Below are positions 44,638 through 57,950 of a DNA stretch of 64,000 nt, in pieces. Numbering within the stretch: the stretch's first letter is position 1; each line of letters starts with the position of its first letter. Position numbers and translations under genes: made by a program. Source of the DNA: Mactra quadrangularis. Lineage: Eukaryota > Mollusca > Bivalvia > Venerida > Mactridae. Location of the stretch: contig CM046307.1 in assembly GCA_025267735.1 (NCBI GenBank), positions 36,323,231 through 36,387,230 of the forward strand. Direction: 5' to 3'. The notes below the pieces were generated by a model, which made no database searches, was not told where the DNA came from, and saw only the letters and a list, made by a program, of their open reading frames with translations.

Positions 44638-47600
44638 AGGACTAAAGCTAAATTTCATTATTTTTTAAGGAAGATGTTTTTGGAACATGCCTTATGTTGT
44701 ACTAAGTAAAGTTAACACTGCTTCATAAACTGTGAAAACCAAAAGCTACTTTTACATTTCCTTCTATGATATTAATAGGAAGTTTACAATTTAATTTTGT
44801 ATCGAGTTTACCTTAACCGTGAAATAATTTTTACAAATTTTATCATTTATCATTCTGAACAGAAGTCCACTTCCTGGTTCCCCAGAACTAAAAAGGTCTG
44901 CAGGTTTAAGATTAAATGACAAATTGAATGATATTTTTAAATGATTAATGTGATATTGTCCTGTGTTGTTGAAGCTCATGGCTAACACAGCAGCTCATCT
45001 ACTTGGTTAAGTTATTTTTACTTTGTAAAAATGCGGAAATAGAGTATAAAAACAATGAACATTTCAACCTCTATCTAAAGACCAGTCTAGGAAATTAGTG
45101 AGTATCCAGTTGGTTGGGACAACCACTTCTTAGTTCCAGCAACCAGCAATTTCTTTTGGGCAACCAAAATTCTGCTAATTAGGTATTGTGCATGCATGCT
45201 CTTAATTGATGTGTTCAGACAACCACTTTCATATCCAAATTTCGTAGATTGACTAGGTCAACCCGAATTTCAAAAAAGTGGTCTTAATAGCAGATAAGTT
45301 GGTCTATCATGCTAAGTACAAAGATTGTATAATAATGTTCACTTTATAGGATTTGTTTATAAGTGTAGAAGGTGTATTGAGTTTTTACTCAACCTTTTGT
45401 ATATTTTTTTCACTGACAAACTGGACATTATAGTCCTATGTTACATTAGGATGGAATAATACCCAACATTGCAGAATTCTATCTTCTATCACCTCCTATC
45501 ACTTATAGCTGTAGTATAAGCTACTATCAGAAACAAAAAGCTATTATCATAGAATCTACAGACTTAAGTACAATGTTAGACACCAAGAACAAATTAGACT
45601 TGAGAGTTAATATCACAAGGTAACAATTATCTCAGAATGTATAAGGAAGTTTCTCCTAGAACCATTACAGAAGTTCTTAGAGGTTTTAACACAGCAATGA
45701 TAGACTCGCAGGGTTGGGATAACCCAGCCATTAGAATGCTGGATTCATTAGGTTAACATTTAAACTTGGACATTTAGTTAAGACATTTTGGATGTCGACT
45801 GAAAACTACACAAGAATTTAGATCAAAATTAATGTGAAGACAAATTCCATATATTAGACTTAAATGCTTATAAAGCTTCAACACTTTAAATATAGTATTG
45901 TATATATGTAACAATATTTCCTATTATATTATTGAAAGTATGGTTGAATTAATCAACAAAGTTGTCAGACAATGTTCTAAGACCACGAGTCTAGACAGTA
46001 AACTAATTCCATATAAATTGAACAAGAAATTCTATACATTAAGGAATTATATTATGCCAGTATTTCAGATATATAAAACAATTCCTGCAATGATGGTGAC
46101 TCTTGGAATGATGGATGAAAAAGTACATGTGTGCTGTAAGTACAGTAATGTAATACATGTGACTATTCAGGAATGGGTCAAACTGTGAGAATAGCATACA
46201 AGTAGAAAATGTGGAGTTATTGATTATTTCACTAGTTGATCATCACTGACTCTGCTTGTAACACATCATATACAGACCATATATAGCTTAGAAAACTACT
46301 TGTATAACATTCTATTATAACTAAATACATGCTCACAGCTCATCAGCTGGTTTTTTTCCAACATGCTAATTTTAGATTCGTATTCCTGGAATTTTTAATA
46401 GGATTTTTAATCCATGCAATTTTTTAATGGAATTTAATGAAACTGTTAGTACTAGTTGATTTTTTTCACTTTTGTGAGAAAAGCTACATAAAGTTTTTTC
46501 CAATCAGCTGAGAGTATTAATATTGTATTATTACATGTACTTTTTAATGGTTATATTGTAACGGAAAAAAAGGACATTCTTGATAGGATTAAACTTCATA
46601 GTTTATTGGAAATATAAGTATATAAGAAATAGAGTGAAAAAATGGAACCAATTAGAAGAAATGACGGGATTTCTATTGATGGTTGGTTAAGATATAGAAA
46701 CATGACTTTCAACATGCTAGAGAAACAACTAGAATGGAAACAATGAAAGGTAAACATTGCATATATCAGTATATCGGTGAAAGTTCAACATTTTCAAAAT
46801 TCTGAATTTCATTACATTTTTGTATTTTGGTAGCTTTTTATAAGAAATGTATTCTTTCCTGGGTTCCCGATATTCTGAACTCCAGGAACAGTCCTGAAAT
46901 GTTTCACCAATAAATATGTCCAATTTGATTTATATTGTAGTGTTTTTTCTAGAGTGCCATTATAAGACAGTTTGGTGGTTCTAACAAAGTGGAAGTCTTG
47001 GGTTTATCTGCTGTCAGTCTGGGTCTCTGAGCATTGTAAGCAATAGTTACATAAAACAATAAAATGGGTGTGTAGTTATGTAACTTGTACAATAAGGAGA
47101 GCAAGTCTAAAGTTATGAATCATTGATCATTTACTACTTGGTGATAATTTCAAATGGGTTCACAAAAAATATGATGCTTGAAAAAGCTAACTAAAAGTAT
47201 CTAAATCTAAATTACTACTTTTTAACCATATTTAACTGTGTAAATCCATTTACTAGGACAGACTATCACAAAAATGCTTTAATCTATCAGCTATAGCTTT
47301 ACATATTAACAACAGAACTAAAAATATATAAATAACTTACATTTCCATCATTTAACATTTCAGATGGTTGGAAACTTTGTTGATATAACATATGATATTG
47401 GTAAATTTTATTCAACTGTCATTGGTGCAAACATTAACTCTTATTTATTTAAATACTCACTACAGTACACTTCTGTATCAATATTTATATATTAGAATTA
47501 TAAAACAGATAAAGAGTATTTAAATCAGTAGAATCAGAAATACAACAATTTAAAGTAACTTCTTTTAAATATGTTGATTACCAGTAGTGACTTGCACGAT

Positions 47601-50600
47601 TTATATCACCAAGCTAATACATTAACAATATCCCATTACATAGAGTCATTATATATCAATACAGAAACAAACTTATTTTATAAATTAATTAAACAGAGCA
47701 AAAAGCATTGTATATAAGCATGAGAGGAAGTTCAAAGTTTTGAAAATACTGAAAATCTACTTTCAAAATACTGATAGAGACAGATTTCATATAAATTAGA
47801 GTAATATATTCTAAAATACTGAAATCAGTATTAATACGGAAAACTTTCACCCATGTATAAGTTTTAGACGATGGTCATGGTCATAATTCATGTTTTATTT
47901 GCTAAATGCTGAACCTAATATTAACATTTTGTATTAAGAGAAGAAAAACCTATGTGAGTGACAGCTCTAACACCCCAGAGTATTCTTAACAAAATAGCCC
48001 ATTAACTTCAAGTTTTTCTGACAATGAAAACATATTCCATGAAAAAATTGTCAGCAAACTATGTATTCCATGAAACATGTTTAACTTTTGTAAATATTTT
48101 AAAATTGATGTGCCACAGACAAAAAATGAACCATATTTCAGGACATTATGCAGTAAAGGGATCCAATGCATTCATTTTTTTCTATTCAATTAATGGTACC
48201 AGCATAGAGAATGGGAAGCATACACAGAGGAATTGAGGTTATAATAAAGTTTCATTTCTACTGTTTGATTCCATAGGAAACAAGACAAGTTCCAGTAATA
48301 TAATAAATTACTCTCCAATAATCAATTTAAATCTTGTCTCATTATTGTCAAATTGTCTGTCTCAGTAAATACACTCATCAGCCAGCAGAAACTAAAATAA
48401 ATTGGAACACAGAATATTTGATAGAATGATACTTGTTTCCAAAGACAAATGGTGACATCAGGGCAGAGATACAAAACTTTTACATGGTAACCAAAAACTA
48501 CTAAATTATTAAGTTATGTAAGAGCACAGTTTTAAAGGCTAAGTAAAAAAACTACACCCTTCAATATTGCAGATTAAATGCAATGAATCAGTCTCATACA
48601 TGTTTAGAAAATAAGAAAAGGGCAATATTATAACTCTAAACTGCAAAAACTGGAGTAAATGTTTTTGTGCATGGTATTTCAACTTGTGGAATACACACGA
48701 CTGTATACCAAGTTTTAAGTCATTCTGCCTTTAGGTGACCAAGTTATGCTCTGAACAAATGAGCTGCCAGTGAGCCAATCACATTAACTTCTGTCTGCAA
48801 TGGACATATGATAGAAAATACCGGTACTTCATGTAAAGATTCATATTACATACTATAGCCACATCACATAATCACACTTGATTCAAATTTATTCTAAGTT
48901 GTTTCAGCATTTTCTTACAGTGAATATTACAATGAAAAGCATTTAACAATATTTTGAAAGTTCAAGTCAATAACATAGCAATATGGTGTATGCATGTTCC
49001 AGCAAGACCATAAGACCAGTGTAAAGTTAATTGATGTATAGGCTAACATATCTGGGTACACCATTACAAGACTATATTCCACAAACAAGTAGACTAGTGA
49101 AAACAATGCCCATAACAAGTAACATCAACTTCTAAACCATACTTCAATTAACATAATCCAGAATCTTAATCTTTATAATTATCCAGAAATAGACCACAGA
49201 ACAAAACAAGAATCCAGTGATATAGCACCATGCAACCTTATTGTCTGGTTCCCAGTCATACTTTGACAGGTAAAAGTACATCAAGCAAAGCATGATAGTG
49301 GTAGGGGCAGGTAATACAGACTAGCAACCTCATTGCTCAAAATTGCCCTCCAGCAGGTGACCACTACACTACCCATAGACACTGAGATATGGTAAGAAGA
49401 ATTGTATACTTAACTTGTTCCTCAAGGAATTTTTCCATCTCCCATGAGGATAGAACATCATAATTTGAAGCCTAATTCCTATTGACAAAATAAGTTTGAC
49501 CTGCTACAATGGCAAATTCATGTTAATTACCATCATTCAAGAAGTCACCATACAATATACACAGGACAGAAATAGTCTCCAGTCAATATTATATCCCTAA
49601 GTTTTAACAATCATGCAAATGAAATGAAATGCAAGACACAATCCAGCTGCCTAAAGTTTTATAAATAAGATGAACATGAAAGCAAATTATAACTAACAAG
49701 GGAATATCTGTAGCATATTGATGAGACATAGTAAAACAATGAAAACTACAAATTACACACTAGCCTCTCAAAAATAGTCAATAATTTCAAACAAAATAAC
49801 ATACTTGAATATCAGCTGGTAGCTTTAGAATAATGATAGAAATTTAACACCCAATAACTCTGTTTTTATTCAAATGTAGCTGAGATCATGTCATAGAGGT
49901 AGCACATTATTGTTCAACTTGGAATGCTAAGTCTTGTTCCAGACTTAGTCAGGTCGAATCCCTGATAATGATATTCAATCAAAAAAATTGATCATATTAA
50001 AACGTTTTCAGCTCCTCATAATAAGTGGAAGGGTAAGCAAGTTATAATTGCTATAAGAAAAGTGTCCAGTAAAGCTTTATAGTTGAGTAAACAGGCTAAT
50101 ATAACCTGATCAGGGTTTGGCTCTGTTTTATGATAGATACAAAAGGAATCCCTTGTCAGTTACTGAGGGATTCCTTCTTAATGTAACAAGGGATTCCTCC
50201 AATAAAAGAGCAAAACAAATGGATGCAGATATGCAGTCACTAACTGTCACTGTAACTGGCATCCCTTATTTTTCGCTTTTTTAAGAAAGTTACGTGACAG
50301 GTAGTGTACTTTTGTTTTGGTAAGATTAAAAATAGAAACCAATCAAATGCGTTGTTTCTCTGTACTCTCATGCCAGCCAAATTGGAAATCCCCACTTGAC
50401 ATTTTTTTATTTCTTGATTTCTACGATAGCTTTAAAAGATGGACAAATGAATAAAATATTTATAGCAAGGGTCATTAGTAAGTTGAAGCCTTATTTTGTA
50501 ACGGTATAATAGTCATAGTTTCTTAGGTGCGATGGAACTAAGTACACTAGGATAATACAAAGTCAAAATAAAACTAATATTTAGTTTCTCATAAAGTATA

Positions 50601-51850
50601 TGAGCATACGGTATAAGTTCATCTGAACTGTGACTATAAAATAGATTAGCAAAAAAACAAAAGGAGGAAACTCCAATAGAGAAATTGCAATATCCCTTGC
50701 TTCTATAATGGACTTGTTAGACAATTTATCACCCAACTATGGTATCTTCCAATGGCTGGCTAAACATGGAAATCTCATTCATTTAGCACCATTTTTGTTC
50801 TCTACTGACAATCTAGTTTCCTGATTATACATGGTTGTATGTGGTGAATTGAGAAGATTTAAATAGTGGGAGGATGGATAGACATTATTAGATGTTGAAG
50901 CCGAACACAGAGGTAAGGTGATAGAACTATGTAACTAAAATGATAGGGTTTTGTTTGATTGCTTGTATGAAAGTAAGACTCAAGTAAAAGGAGGTTAAAT
51001 AGAGATGTAAGAGAGTAGATAGTTGTATTTTCTGGATTGTTTGTGAAATGTAGGAATCTTTCAGGAAGGGAAAAAGGGTGTTAGGTTTATTGGATTCTTT
51101 TTGGGCAGTGTAGGAATTTCAAATGGAGAATGTGAAAATGTTGGCAGATGTTGAGTGGCTCAGATGCAAGCATGAAGAAGCAAATTTTGAGTGGAGAATC
51201 CAGAATGGGTAATCAGGGTTGTTGAGAAGCATGGACAAAAATGAAAATAGAAAAAGCTAAACAAGAAGAGAATGAGTAAATAGTTTTACTAAAGTGTTAA
51301 TCATAGAATGGCTGAACTTGTTACCATCTATATATCATACATGTAGCAAGTCTTGTCACAAAAATTATCAAGTTTTAGTTGAGATAAATATCATTCAGTT
51401 AACCCAGATGCACATTTTTTCTTATCTATATTTAATTATATCATACAGTATATACTGCACTCCTGACAAGCTACTGCTAACGTCTCAACAAATTATTATC
51501 AACCGGTAAGACCCAGAGGGATATAGCTCCTTCTAGCTGTCACAGTAAACCCTGAATTCCAATCACAATGAATTGTATATAATTGAATAGAATTTCTTGA
51601 AAATCAATGTTCCCTTCAATTTTATATAGAAATGGTAGAAAAGGAACCAATTTAGGCATCAATAGATAGAATAAACTACACCAGGATTTTCCATGTCTGT
51701 AGGGGGTACAGTGTCAATTCCTTTACTCAATCAAACAATTACCATGTAAATACATAGCATGATAGAAGAATATAAGATATAAATAAACATCACAGACCAG
51801 CCTAAAAATAATCAATTTTTATAATATTTGAACATGTATTATACATCATA
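44638..51850. other. Long non-coding region
   Basis: Seven kilobases with no gene supported. Weak tRNA-like SINE debris near 45690-45800, 49250-49380 and 49880-49980. A hairpin pair GGAATCCCTTGT / ACAAGGGATTCC spans 50149-50205. A candidate small exon at 47341-47415 is listed separately. Confidence 0.4.
47341..47415 (-). CDS. Candidate orphan exon (25 codons), unidentified
   Basis: Open minus-strand segment with acceptor aatgacag and donor AAT|gtaagt, exactly 75 nt, phase 0/0. Reads LNKIYQYHMLYQQSFQPSEM then LNDGN. The acceptor lacks a strong pyrimidine tract. It does not match MIB1 or GMC proteins. Could be chance in AT-rich DNA; listed because donor, frame and composition all agree. Confidence 0.15.
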
Positions 51851-51975
51851 TAGCGTTTCATTAAAAAATCTTAGGACATGCTCCTAGGATCAGTCCTAAG
51901 ACAATCCTAGGATTTGTTCTAGGTGTGTTTCAACAAAAAGTCTTAGGACAAAAATTATCCTAGGAGCTCCTCTTC
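51851..51975. mobile_element. MITE-like cluster of CCTAGGA palindromes
   Basis: Two offset copies of GTTTCAT/AAC-AAAAA-TCTTAGGACA followed by TCCTAGGAT / ATCCTAGGA inverted motifs. Looks like the end of a DNA transposon with CTTAGGA/TCCTAAG repeats, one end duplicated. Confidence 0.4.
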
Positions 51976-52357
51976 AAATGGAGGAGATGTTGGTACATAA
52001 AAAGCAAACATCTGGTTCAAGCCGCTATAGCCGGCTGAAGAAAAGGAGAAAATACAACTACTTAAATTTCAAAAACAAACAAAATTCTTTTAGAAAACAA
52101 TGCTTGAGTTGATACATTTTCTAAAGGGTTTAAAAGTATTTATTCCTACACAAGAGAATATGACAGATGATAGAATAGTAGAAAGAAAAGGTCAGAATAA
52201 AATGTCACCAAGAGACAGCAACATTATTGCTTGAATGGAAAAATGTAAATAAATCTGTATTGATCAATATAATACCATGATACACCTCCTACAAGTTAAC
52301 ATTTAAACTTTAATGGTGTTATGCCAACACATATCAACAGTTCTGTTGTTATACATC
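51976..52357. other. Non-coding, nothing recognised
   Basis: No gene or repeat supported. Confidence 0.4.
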
Positions 52358-52660
52358 AAGGGGGAGTGGAGGAAGTAGGAGGAGATAAAGAAAAAGAGAG
52401 GTAGGAGATGGGAGGAGAAAATGGGACAAGAGGGGAGGAAAGGAGAGGGACAAAGGGAGAAAAAAAGAGAAACTTTGAGGGGATATTGGAGAGGTCAAAT
52501 GGAGTGGGAAGAATATGAGAAAGAGGGACAAAGAGAGAAAATAGAGGCAGGGTGGGGATATAGATAGAGATTAGGTGAAAGAAGAAAGGGGAAAGAGGAT
52601 GAGAAAGTGATACAGATCAGAGTGAAAAAGAGAGGGAGAAAGAGTGAGAGAGATGGCAAT
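52358..52660 (+). repeat. Purine-rich (GA) tract
   Basis: About 300 bp that is strongly A/G-biased on the plus strand (GGGGGAGTGGAGGAAGTAGG, AAAGAGAGGTAGGAGATGGG and similar), with scattered pyrimidines. Confidence 0.9.
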
Positions 52661-54540
52661 TCAACAAGTCACAGACAACATACAAATGATTCATGTGTGA
52701 TATACTGACATACAATTACTATAATGTATCCCGTCAGAAGAATAAACTAACAAGTCTTTGAATAAAAAAGGTCATAAAATATCAGTGACATCCCCTAATT
52801 GTAGAAATCAATAATCAAGTATGGATACTACCATAATAATGTACTACCATTGAGATAAGGTATCTTACTACAATGTAGTTGACTTAATAACTTAATAATT
52901 ACACACCAGACATGTTGTCCTACAAACATGTAACTTTCTGACAGTAAAAAATGGCATAATCTATTTAAGTGTACTTTTTAACCTAATGTTCTTAAATGTA
53001 TATTCTAATCTCACGGAAGTATTCTTTACAGCAATAATGATATATGTGACAGGGTAAAAAGACAAATAGCAGAAAACACAACATGAGTCAATATGTACCT
53101 CATAAGTTTTTTCTACTGTTGTCCTATTTTTATGGTAACCAAGGTCTTCAATCAGAATAGAACACAGTATTTGAATCAACAGGTCCTTGGATTTGGATAC
53201 TTGTTTTGCAATAACATTTTTGTTTCAACTCAAAATTGTAAAAATATCTCCAAATCATGTTTACTTTATACAGAAATTAATTTCTACATCTCAACTAGAT
53301 CAAAATGTTATCAGCTATCCATTAACAAGCTATGCTAGTCAGTTAATTAGCTGCAAAAAAACTGCAAAAAACTGAGCCACTAAATCATCTCACTGTTTCA
53401 ATTTTGAAAATCAAAGGTTAATAATTCATTGATGTGGACCATGAAAAAAAGAGAAAAAAATGAAATAAAACAATCTGTTGTAAGTAAAGGGTCAATATAC
53501 AAATTTGATGACCAGACAAGCTGGCACTTATTATACATTTATAACATGTTACCATGCGTAGTGTAATCCTTATTTTATGTTGCACATGTCAGTTTAAATT
53601 CGGGTCTGATCGTTATAAGATCGCACCATTCATAAAAGGCATCTTATGCCATCGTATGATCACCGGCTTAATTTTCAGACTCCAGCAACAACTTTGTGAG
53701 CAGTTGCAACATTTTTAGCATGCCAGAAAATTGCCGGAAGTCATTGCAAAAGTTCATTTTTGTGTTGAATTCTTTTGTAAATTTTGGACATCGTAAGGTC
53801 GTCGTAAAGCCTTCTTGTCAATCGTGTAGTCTTCGTCTTTACTCCGTGTGATCATCGGTGCCATCTAGCATTTTTTGTCTCGAGAAGACAATACAAGGGA
53901 AACAAGAAGATATGTGATTGTCTTAGGAAGGCATCATGACCGCGAAGCCCCCGTGATACCGTCGTGTCACCATCGCATTTTGGTACGATGACATCGAGAT
54001 GGCACCACGATGTGGACCGAATAAGCAAATTTAAATGGCTCAAGCATTGTATATGTATCATGGTTGACATATAAAGACTTGCCCCCGACCATCTTTCTCA
54101 TTAGTCTTGTACATCTCTACTGAGACTACAAAATATTTGATCATTTGCAAATTAATATACAATTATTTTGAGTTAATTTCCAGCAGAATTGCATTAGTTT
54201 GAAGAATTGTCAACTAAGAAAAGGAAGACAAAATCGAAGATAGAAATTGAGTCTATGAGGGTCAGAAAATGGCCGTTTGGGAAAAAGAGAAACGTATGGC
54301 AACTATCGTACTCTACTAGAGGAGTGAAAGACAGAAGATGATACTTTCTTCTAAAAAATTTTGATGTTTGCTTTTACAGCGTAGCAACACGTTGTATAGG
54401 TCATATCACTGTGATCAGTCAACAAACTCACCGTTCCTAGAAAGTCTAAATGTCTCGATTTAGGCATTAACCAATTACTAAGCACATACTTCTGCCAGTG
54501 GCTGAAATTTATGGAATAAAAATGAAAAGTGGCTATGATT
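52661..54540. other. Non-coding; CpG-richer repeat-like block at 53.56-54.03 kb
   Basis: 53560-54030 has many ATCGT/ACGAT words (CATCGTAAGGTCGTCGTAAA, GGTACGATGACATCGAGATG, GGCACCACGATG), unlike its AT-rich surroundings. It looks like an inserted repeat of unknown type. Confidence 0.35.
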
Positions 54541-54680
54541 TAAAATCAGTAGTAGGATGGAGAATGGCCGTAGAAATTATTTCATGACCTAACTCCACAA
54601 AGGTATGCTCTGTCTGGGAATGGAATCCACGACCCCTCCATTAGAGGACTTGCGTGTTACTACTCAGAGGCCTCTACGAT
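54541..54680 (-). mobile_element. tRNA-headed SINE fragment, minus orientation
   Basis: Minus strand holds GGAGTTAGGTCATGAAATAA, TTTCTACGGCCATTCTCCAT and CCTACTACTGATTTTAAATC, matching the central domain of the 29.9-kb SINE. The head (B box GGATTCCATTCCC) is degenerate. Confidence 0.75.
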
Positions 54681-54900
54681 AAGGTCATACAAAGGATATA
54701 TAATGCATATGCAGAAGAAGGACATATGGTACAGTGATACAGGAAGTCTCTTTTCCCTAGTCTCAAGCTATTACTCTACAGAACCTGGCCTGGGGTGACA
54801 GTTATCAAAGCCTATCCTACAACTTCAGAGTAGCTCCAAACACTATATCCCTTATATTAAATGTTCAAGTTTGTGATGCCATCAAAGTCAAGATTGTATC

Positions 54901-55476
54901 TTATAGGTGATTAAGTGCTCTACTACAATGGAAGAGTGGACTGCCATTGCTGAGCAGTTTGAAAGATATGTTATGCTGTGGTACTTTGGATGGCAAGCAT
55001 GTGCTGGTTATAAGTCCTTGGAATACTAGCTTTTTGAAAGAAAATAAAATGCCTTCTTCCCCATTTTTCTTATTGCCTTGATTGATGCCGACTTTAAGTA
55101 TAACTATAAACTCTCTATACCTAGGCGCATTGTAGACCTTTGTTATTCTTGCACACATGTTCCGAGTTTTTCTGATGACCATGAACCGAGAGTCACATGA
55201 CGCTTTCATGACTACATTCTTACACATCATACTCACAATACGACGTTGTATACCCATGGTGTGGCCTTTGCATGTCCTGCGGGTTACAACTTGATAAAAA
55301 TCTGCGTCTTTCAGGTGACTTCGTGAGTAGATCGGATGCGCTCGCGTGAAATATAGAATGATATGTGTGTGGATCGGATCCAATCCAGGGGCCTTCTGTA
55401 CGGGTGCTGATTGGTTGTCGGCCAATTTCGGGGCCATCTTCGTACGAAATTCGAAATTCCATATTCGCATGTCCAT
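54901..55476 (-). CDS. Unidentified 191-codon open frame
   Basis: Longest open frame in the window apart from GMC and the minisatellite. Basic, Cys-containing, no recognised domain: MDMRIWNFEFRTKMAPKLAD at the start, RRTCKGHTMGIQRRIVSMMC in the middle, CSRALNHL at the end. The first 400 bp (55080-55480) are CpG-richer than the surroundings. No splice context or known family; it may be a transposon-derived frame or a chance opening. Confidence 0.2.
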   Translation of the reverse strand: MDMRIWNFEFRTKMAPKLADNQSAPVQKAPGLDPIHTHIILYFTRAHPIYSRSHLKDADFYQVVTRRTCKGHTMGIQRRIVSMMCKNVVMKASCDSRFMVIRKTRNMCARITKVYNAPRYREFIVILKVGINQGNKKNGEEGILFSFKKLVFQGLITSTCLPSKVPQHNISFKLLSNGSPLFHCSRALNHL

Positions 55477-57189
55477 CTGGTATCAATTTCGAGACAGCTT
55501 TAACCTACTCACTGGCCTTGTAAACACTTCAAGTGTTCTAGACTTAAACCAGTTTAACCAGAACTAAACATATACTTTTGCCAGTGACTAATACTGTCCT
55601 ATGTGATAAAATTGGAGAGAAACATATTTTATTGACATACTCCACGGAGGTATGCAAGTCCTGCCCAGGATCAAAACAATGACCCATACATTGTTAAATG
55701 TGCAATCAAAAATGCTTACAGGGGCTCCTCAAAAATACAGAAATATGGGTAAAGAACATCATTGTAAATATTTTATAATCAGTTCTTATTCAACTTAAGT
55801 GTGACGAAACTCATTTCAGAATAAAAAGTCCCAAAATACAACTTGGATTAATTAAAATCTAAGTTAATTAAGACATCAACAGGTTTAGGCAACACTGGCT
55901 TTAATTAAAGACTGAGATAACAATAGTAATTTAGAATTAATTTGATCCTAATATCTGTGATAATTATGATTAAACTCAGTTACCTCTTAATTAAACATTT
56001 ACTACAAAAACTCTTCAAACAGGATTGCCTGTGAATACAGAATTTTGATATAAGCTGAAAGGGTACAACTTATGAAAAACTGGTCTATCTTGGTCGAGTT
56101 TTGACAGCCCTGTACAAACTATGTATCTATGTTCAAGACATTTATGCCATAGGTAACAATACAAATTTTATTAACTGTCCATTTGTACATGTAATAATAA
56201 ACATAAGCTATGTTTAGCTTTTGACCAACTATAGTAATGAATAAAAACAATAGTAACAATATGTTTCTTAACTTCTAACATTATTATGATTGCAAGTGTT
56301 GTCATTTCTTAACACATGGTATTACTCAAAATGGTACCTAATCTTGACAGGCTTTCAAACTGGAACAATATCATTCAAAGGTGTTCTACTTTTTATTGGC
56401 AATCCAAACATAGATAAAGCAAATTGCTAAAGCACTTGTGATTTAATCATGCGCGCATCAAAGCTCGTGCCTATATTTTATAATACAACAAAATATAGAC
56501 AACTGTAAGTTATTTCTTAAACAACAAATGAATGCTAAAACTTGACAATTCATGTATCAACCAGTAGACAGACCAAAGAAAATTAAATATTGTTTGAATG
56601 CTAGAACTTGTTAATACAAGTAATTGTAGCAACCCAAAAATGACAAGATGTCATCTGATAGAATCCTAGATGATTAAAGCAATCATAAGCTTGATCATGA
56701 GATCATGAGCCAGAGATAACATGATATTTATAAATTGTATCAAATAATCAATGTAATTAATACACAAGAAGTATTGTATTATGACTCATAGCTAATTATA
56801 TTCCATGCATAGCTCATGGAACATGGTTACAATACATTACTCAGTCTATGAATTAAAAGATTGAAAGAGTTAGGTTGCTTAAAACTGCATTTTGAACTAC
56901 ATATCACATCTGGGAAACAGTTAATCAGCAAAAATATAAGTAGCAAAAGTAAATTTGTTGAATGCCTGGTCAGTTGAAGTTACCCCTAGAACTGGACATT
57001 ACCTATTTTTGTTTAATGCTAAAATAGATATGTTTCTTTTGCGGCCTTAAATTCTATTTTTCTTTTCCTTTTTGCTACCAGCTATGGAAGTATTCCAGAG
57101 TTTTATTTTGCTCTTATTTAGCATGATTTCATTAGTATGTGTGTCACATTATGCTGGCAAATAGAATCAAGAAAATGTAAACATGATGA
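55477..57189. other. Non-coding; eroded SINE fragment
   Basis: 55590-55690 carries a degraded SINE-like piece (CATACTCCACGGAGGTATGC and CCTGCCCAGGATCAAAAC). Otherwise nothing. Confidence 0.4.
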
Positions 57190-57950
57190 CCCTTTATCGC
57201 TCACCTGAGTACCATTGGTGCATACATGTACAGAGTAAGATTGAAATACTTGGGTAATGGTTTATCACACTTCCATTGCACCAAATGCTTCAAATGTAGG
57301 CTTTGTATAGGAAGATGACCTGTATGGGAATCTGATTCATTAGTCATCACATCTGCCTGTCAGACAAATGTTTTTAGTGGCATGTAACCTTTAGCTCTTG
57401 TGAAGTAGTTTTTCATCCAAGATGACCCATTTTCGTATTTTTAGGCTCTGTGACCTAGTTTTTCATCTAAGATAACCCATGTTCAAATTTATCTTGAGCA
57501 ATTACCTAGACAAGCATCCTGACTAAGTTTGATGACAGCTAAGTAAAAACTATGACCACTAGAGTGTTCACACAATTTTTTCATATTTGGGCCGTGTGAC
57601 CTAGTTTTAGACTCCAAGTACCGGTAACCCATACTCGAACTTGACCTAGAAATCATCAAAACAATCTTTCAGACCAATTTCCAGGATATTTCAACCAAAA
57701 CAAAAGCCACTACAGTGTTAGCAAAGTTTTCCTATTTTTAGCTCCTGTGACCTAGTTTTTCATCCCAGATGACCCATGTTCAAACTCATCTGAGCAGTCA
57801 CCTAGACAAGCATCCTCACAAAGTTTGAAAAGAATTGAGCCAAAAATGTAACCACTAAAGTGTTCACAAACAATTGTGGACGGACCACGGATGCCAGACA
57901 TTCAAAGATCCTAAAAGCTCTCCCTGAGCTAGCTTAGGTGAGCTAAAAAA
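57190..57950 (+). mobile_element. Helitron-like element F with three to four internal repeats
   Basis: 5' CGCTCACCTGAGTACC and 3' GAGCTAGCTTAGGTGAGCTA: GCTCACCT/AGGTGAGC is the subterminal inverted repeat. Internal units of about 150 bp share GTGACCTAGTTTTTCATC, GATGACCCATGTTCAAA, CACCTAGACAAGCATCCT and ACCACTAAAGTGTTCACA. A GGACGGACCACGGATGCC tract precedes the 3' end. Confidence 0.85.

Noticed and set aside
46642..46746. 34-codon plus-strand frame (MEPIRRNDGISIDGWLRYRN...)
   Set aside because: Looks protein-like but is too short, with no splice partner or homologue I recognise.
52349..52531. Leu/Pro/Ser-rich minus-strand frame
   Set aside because: Direct translation of the purine-rich tract; low complexity only.
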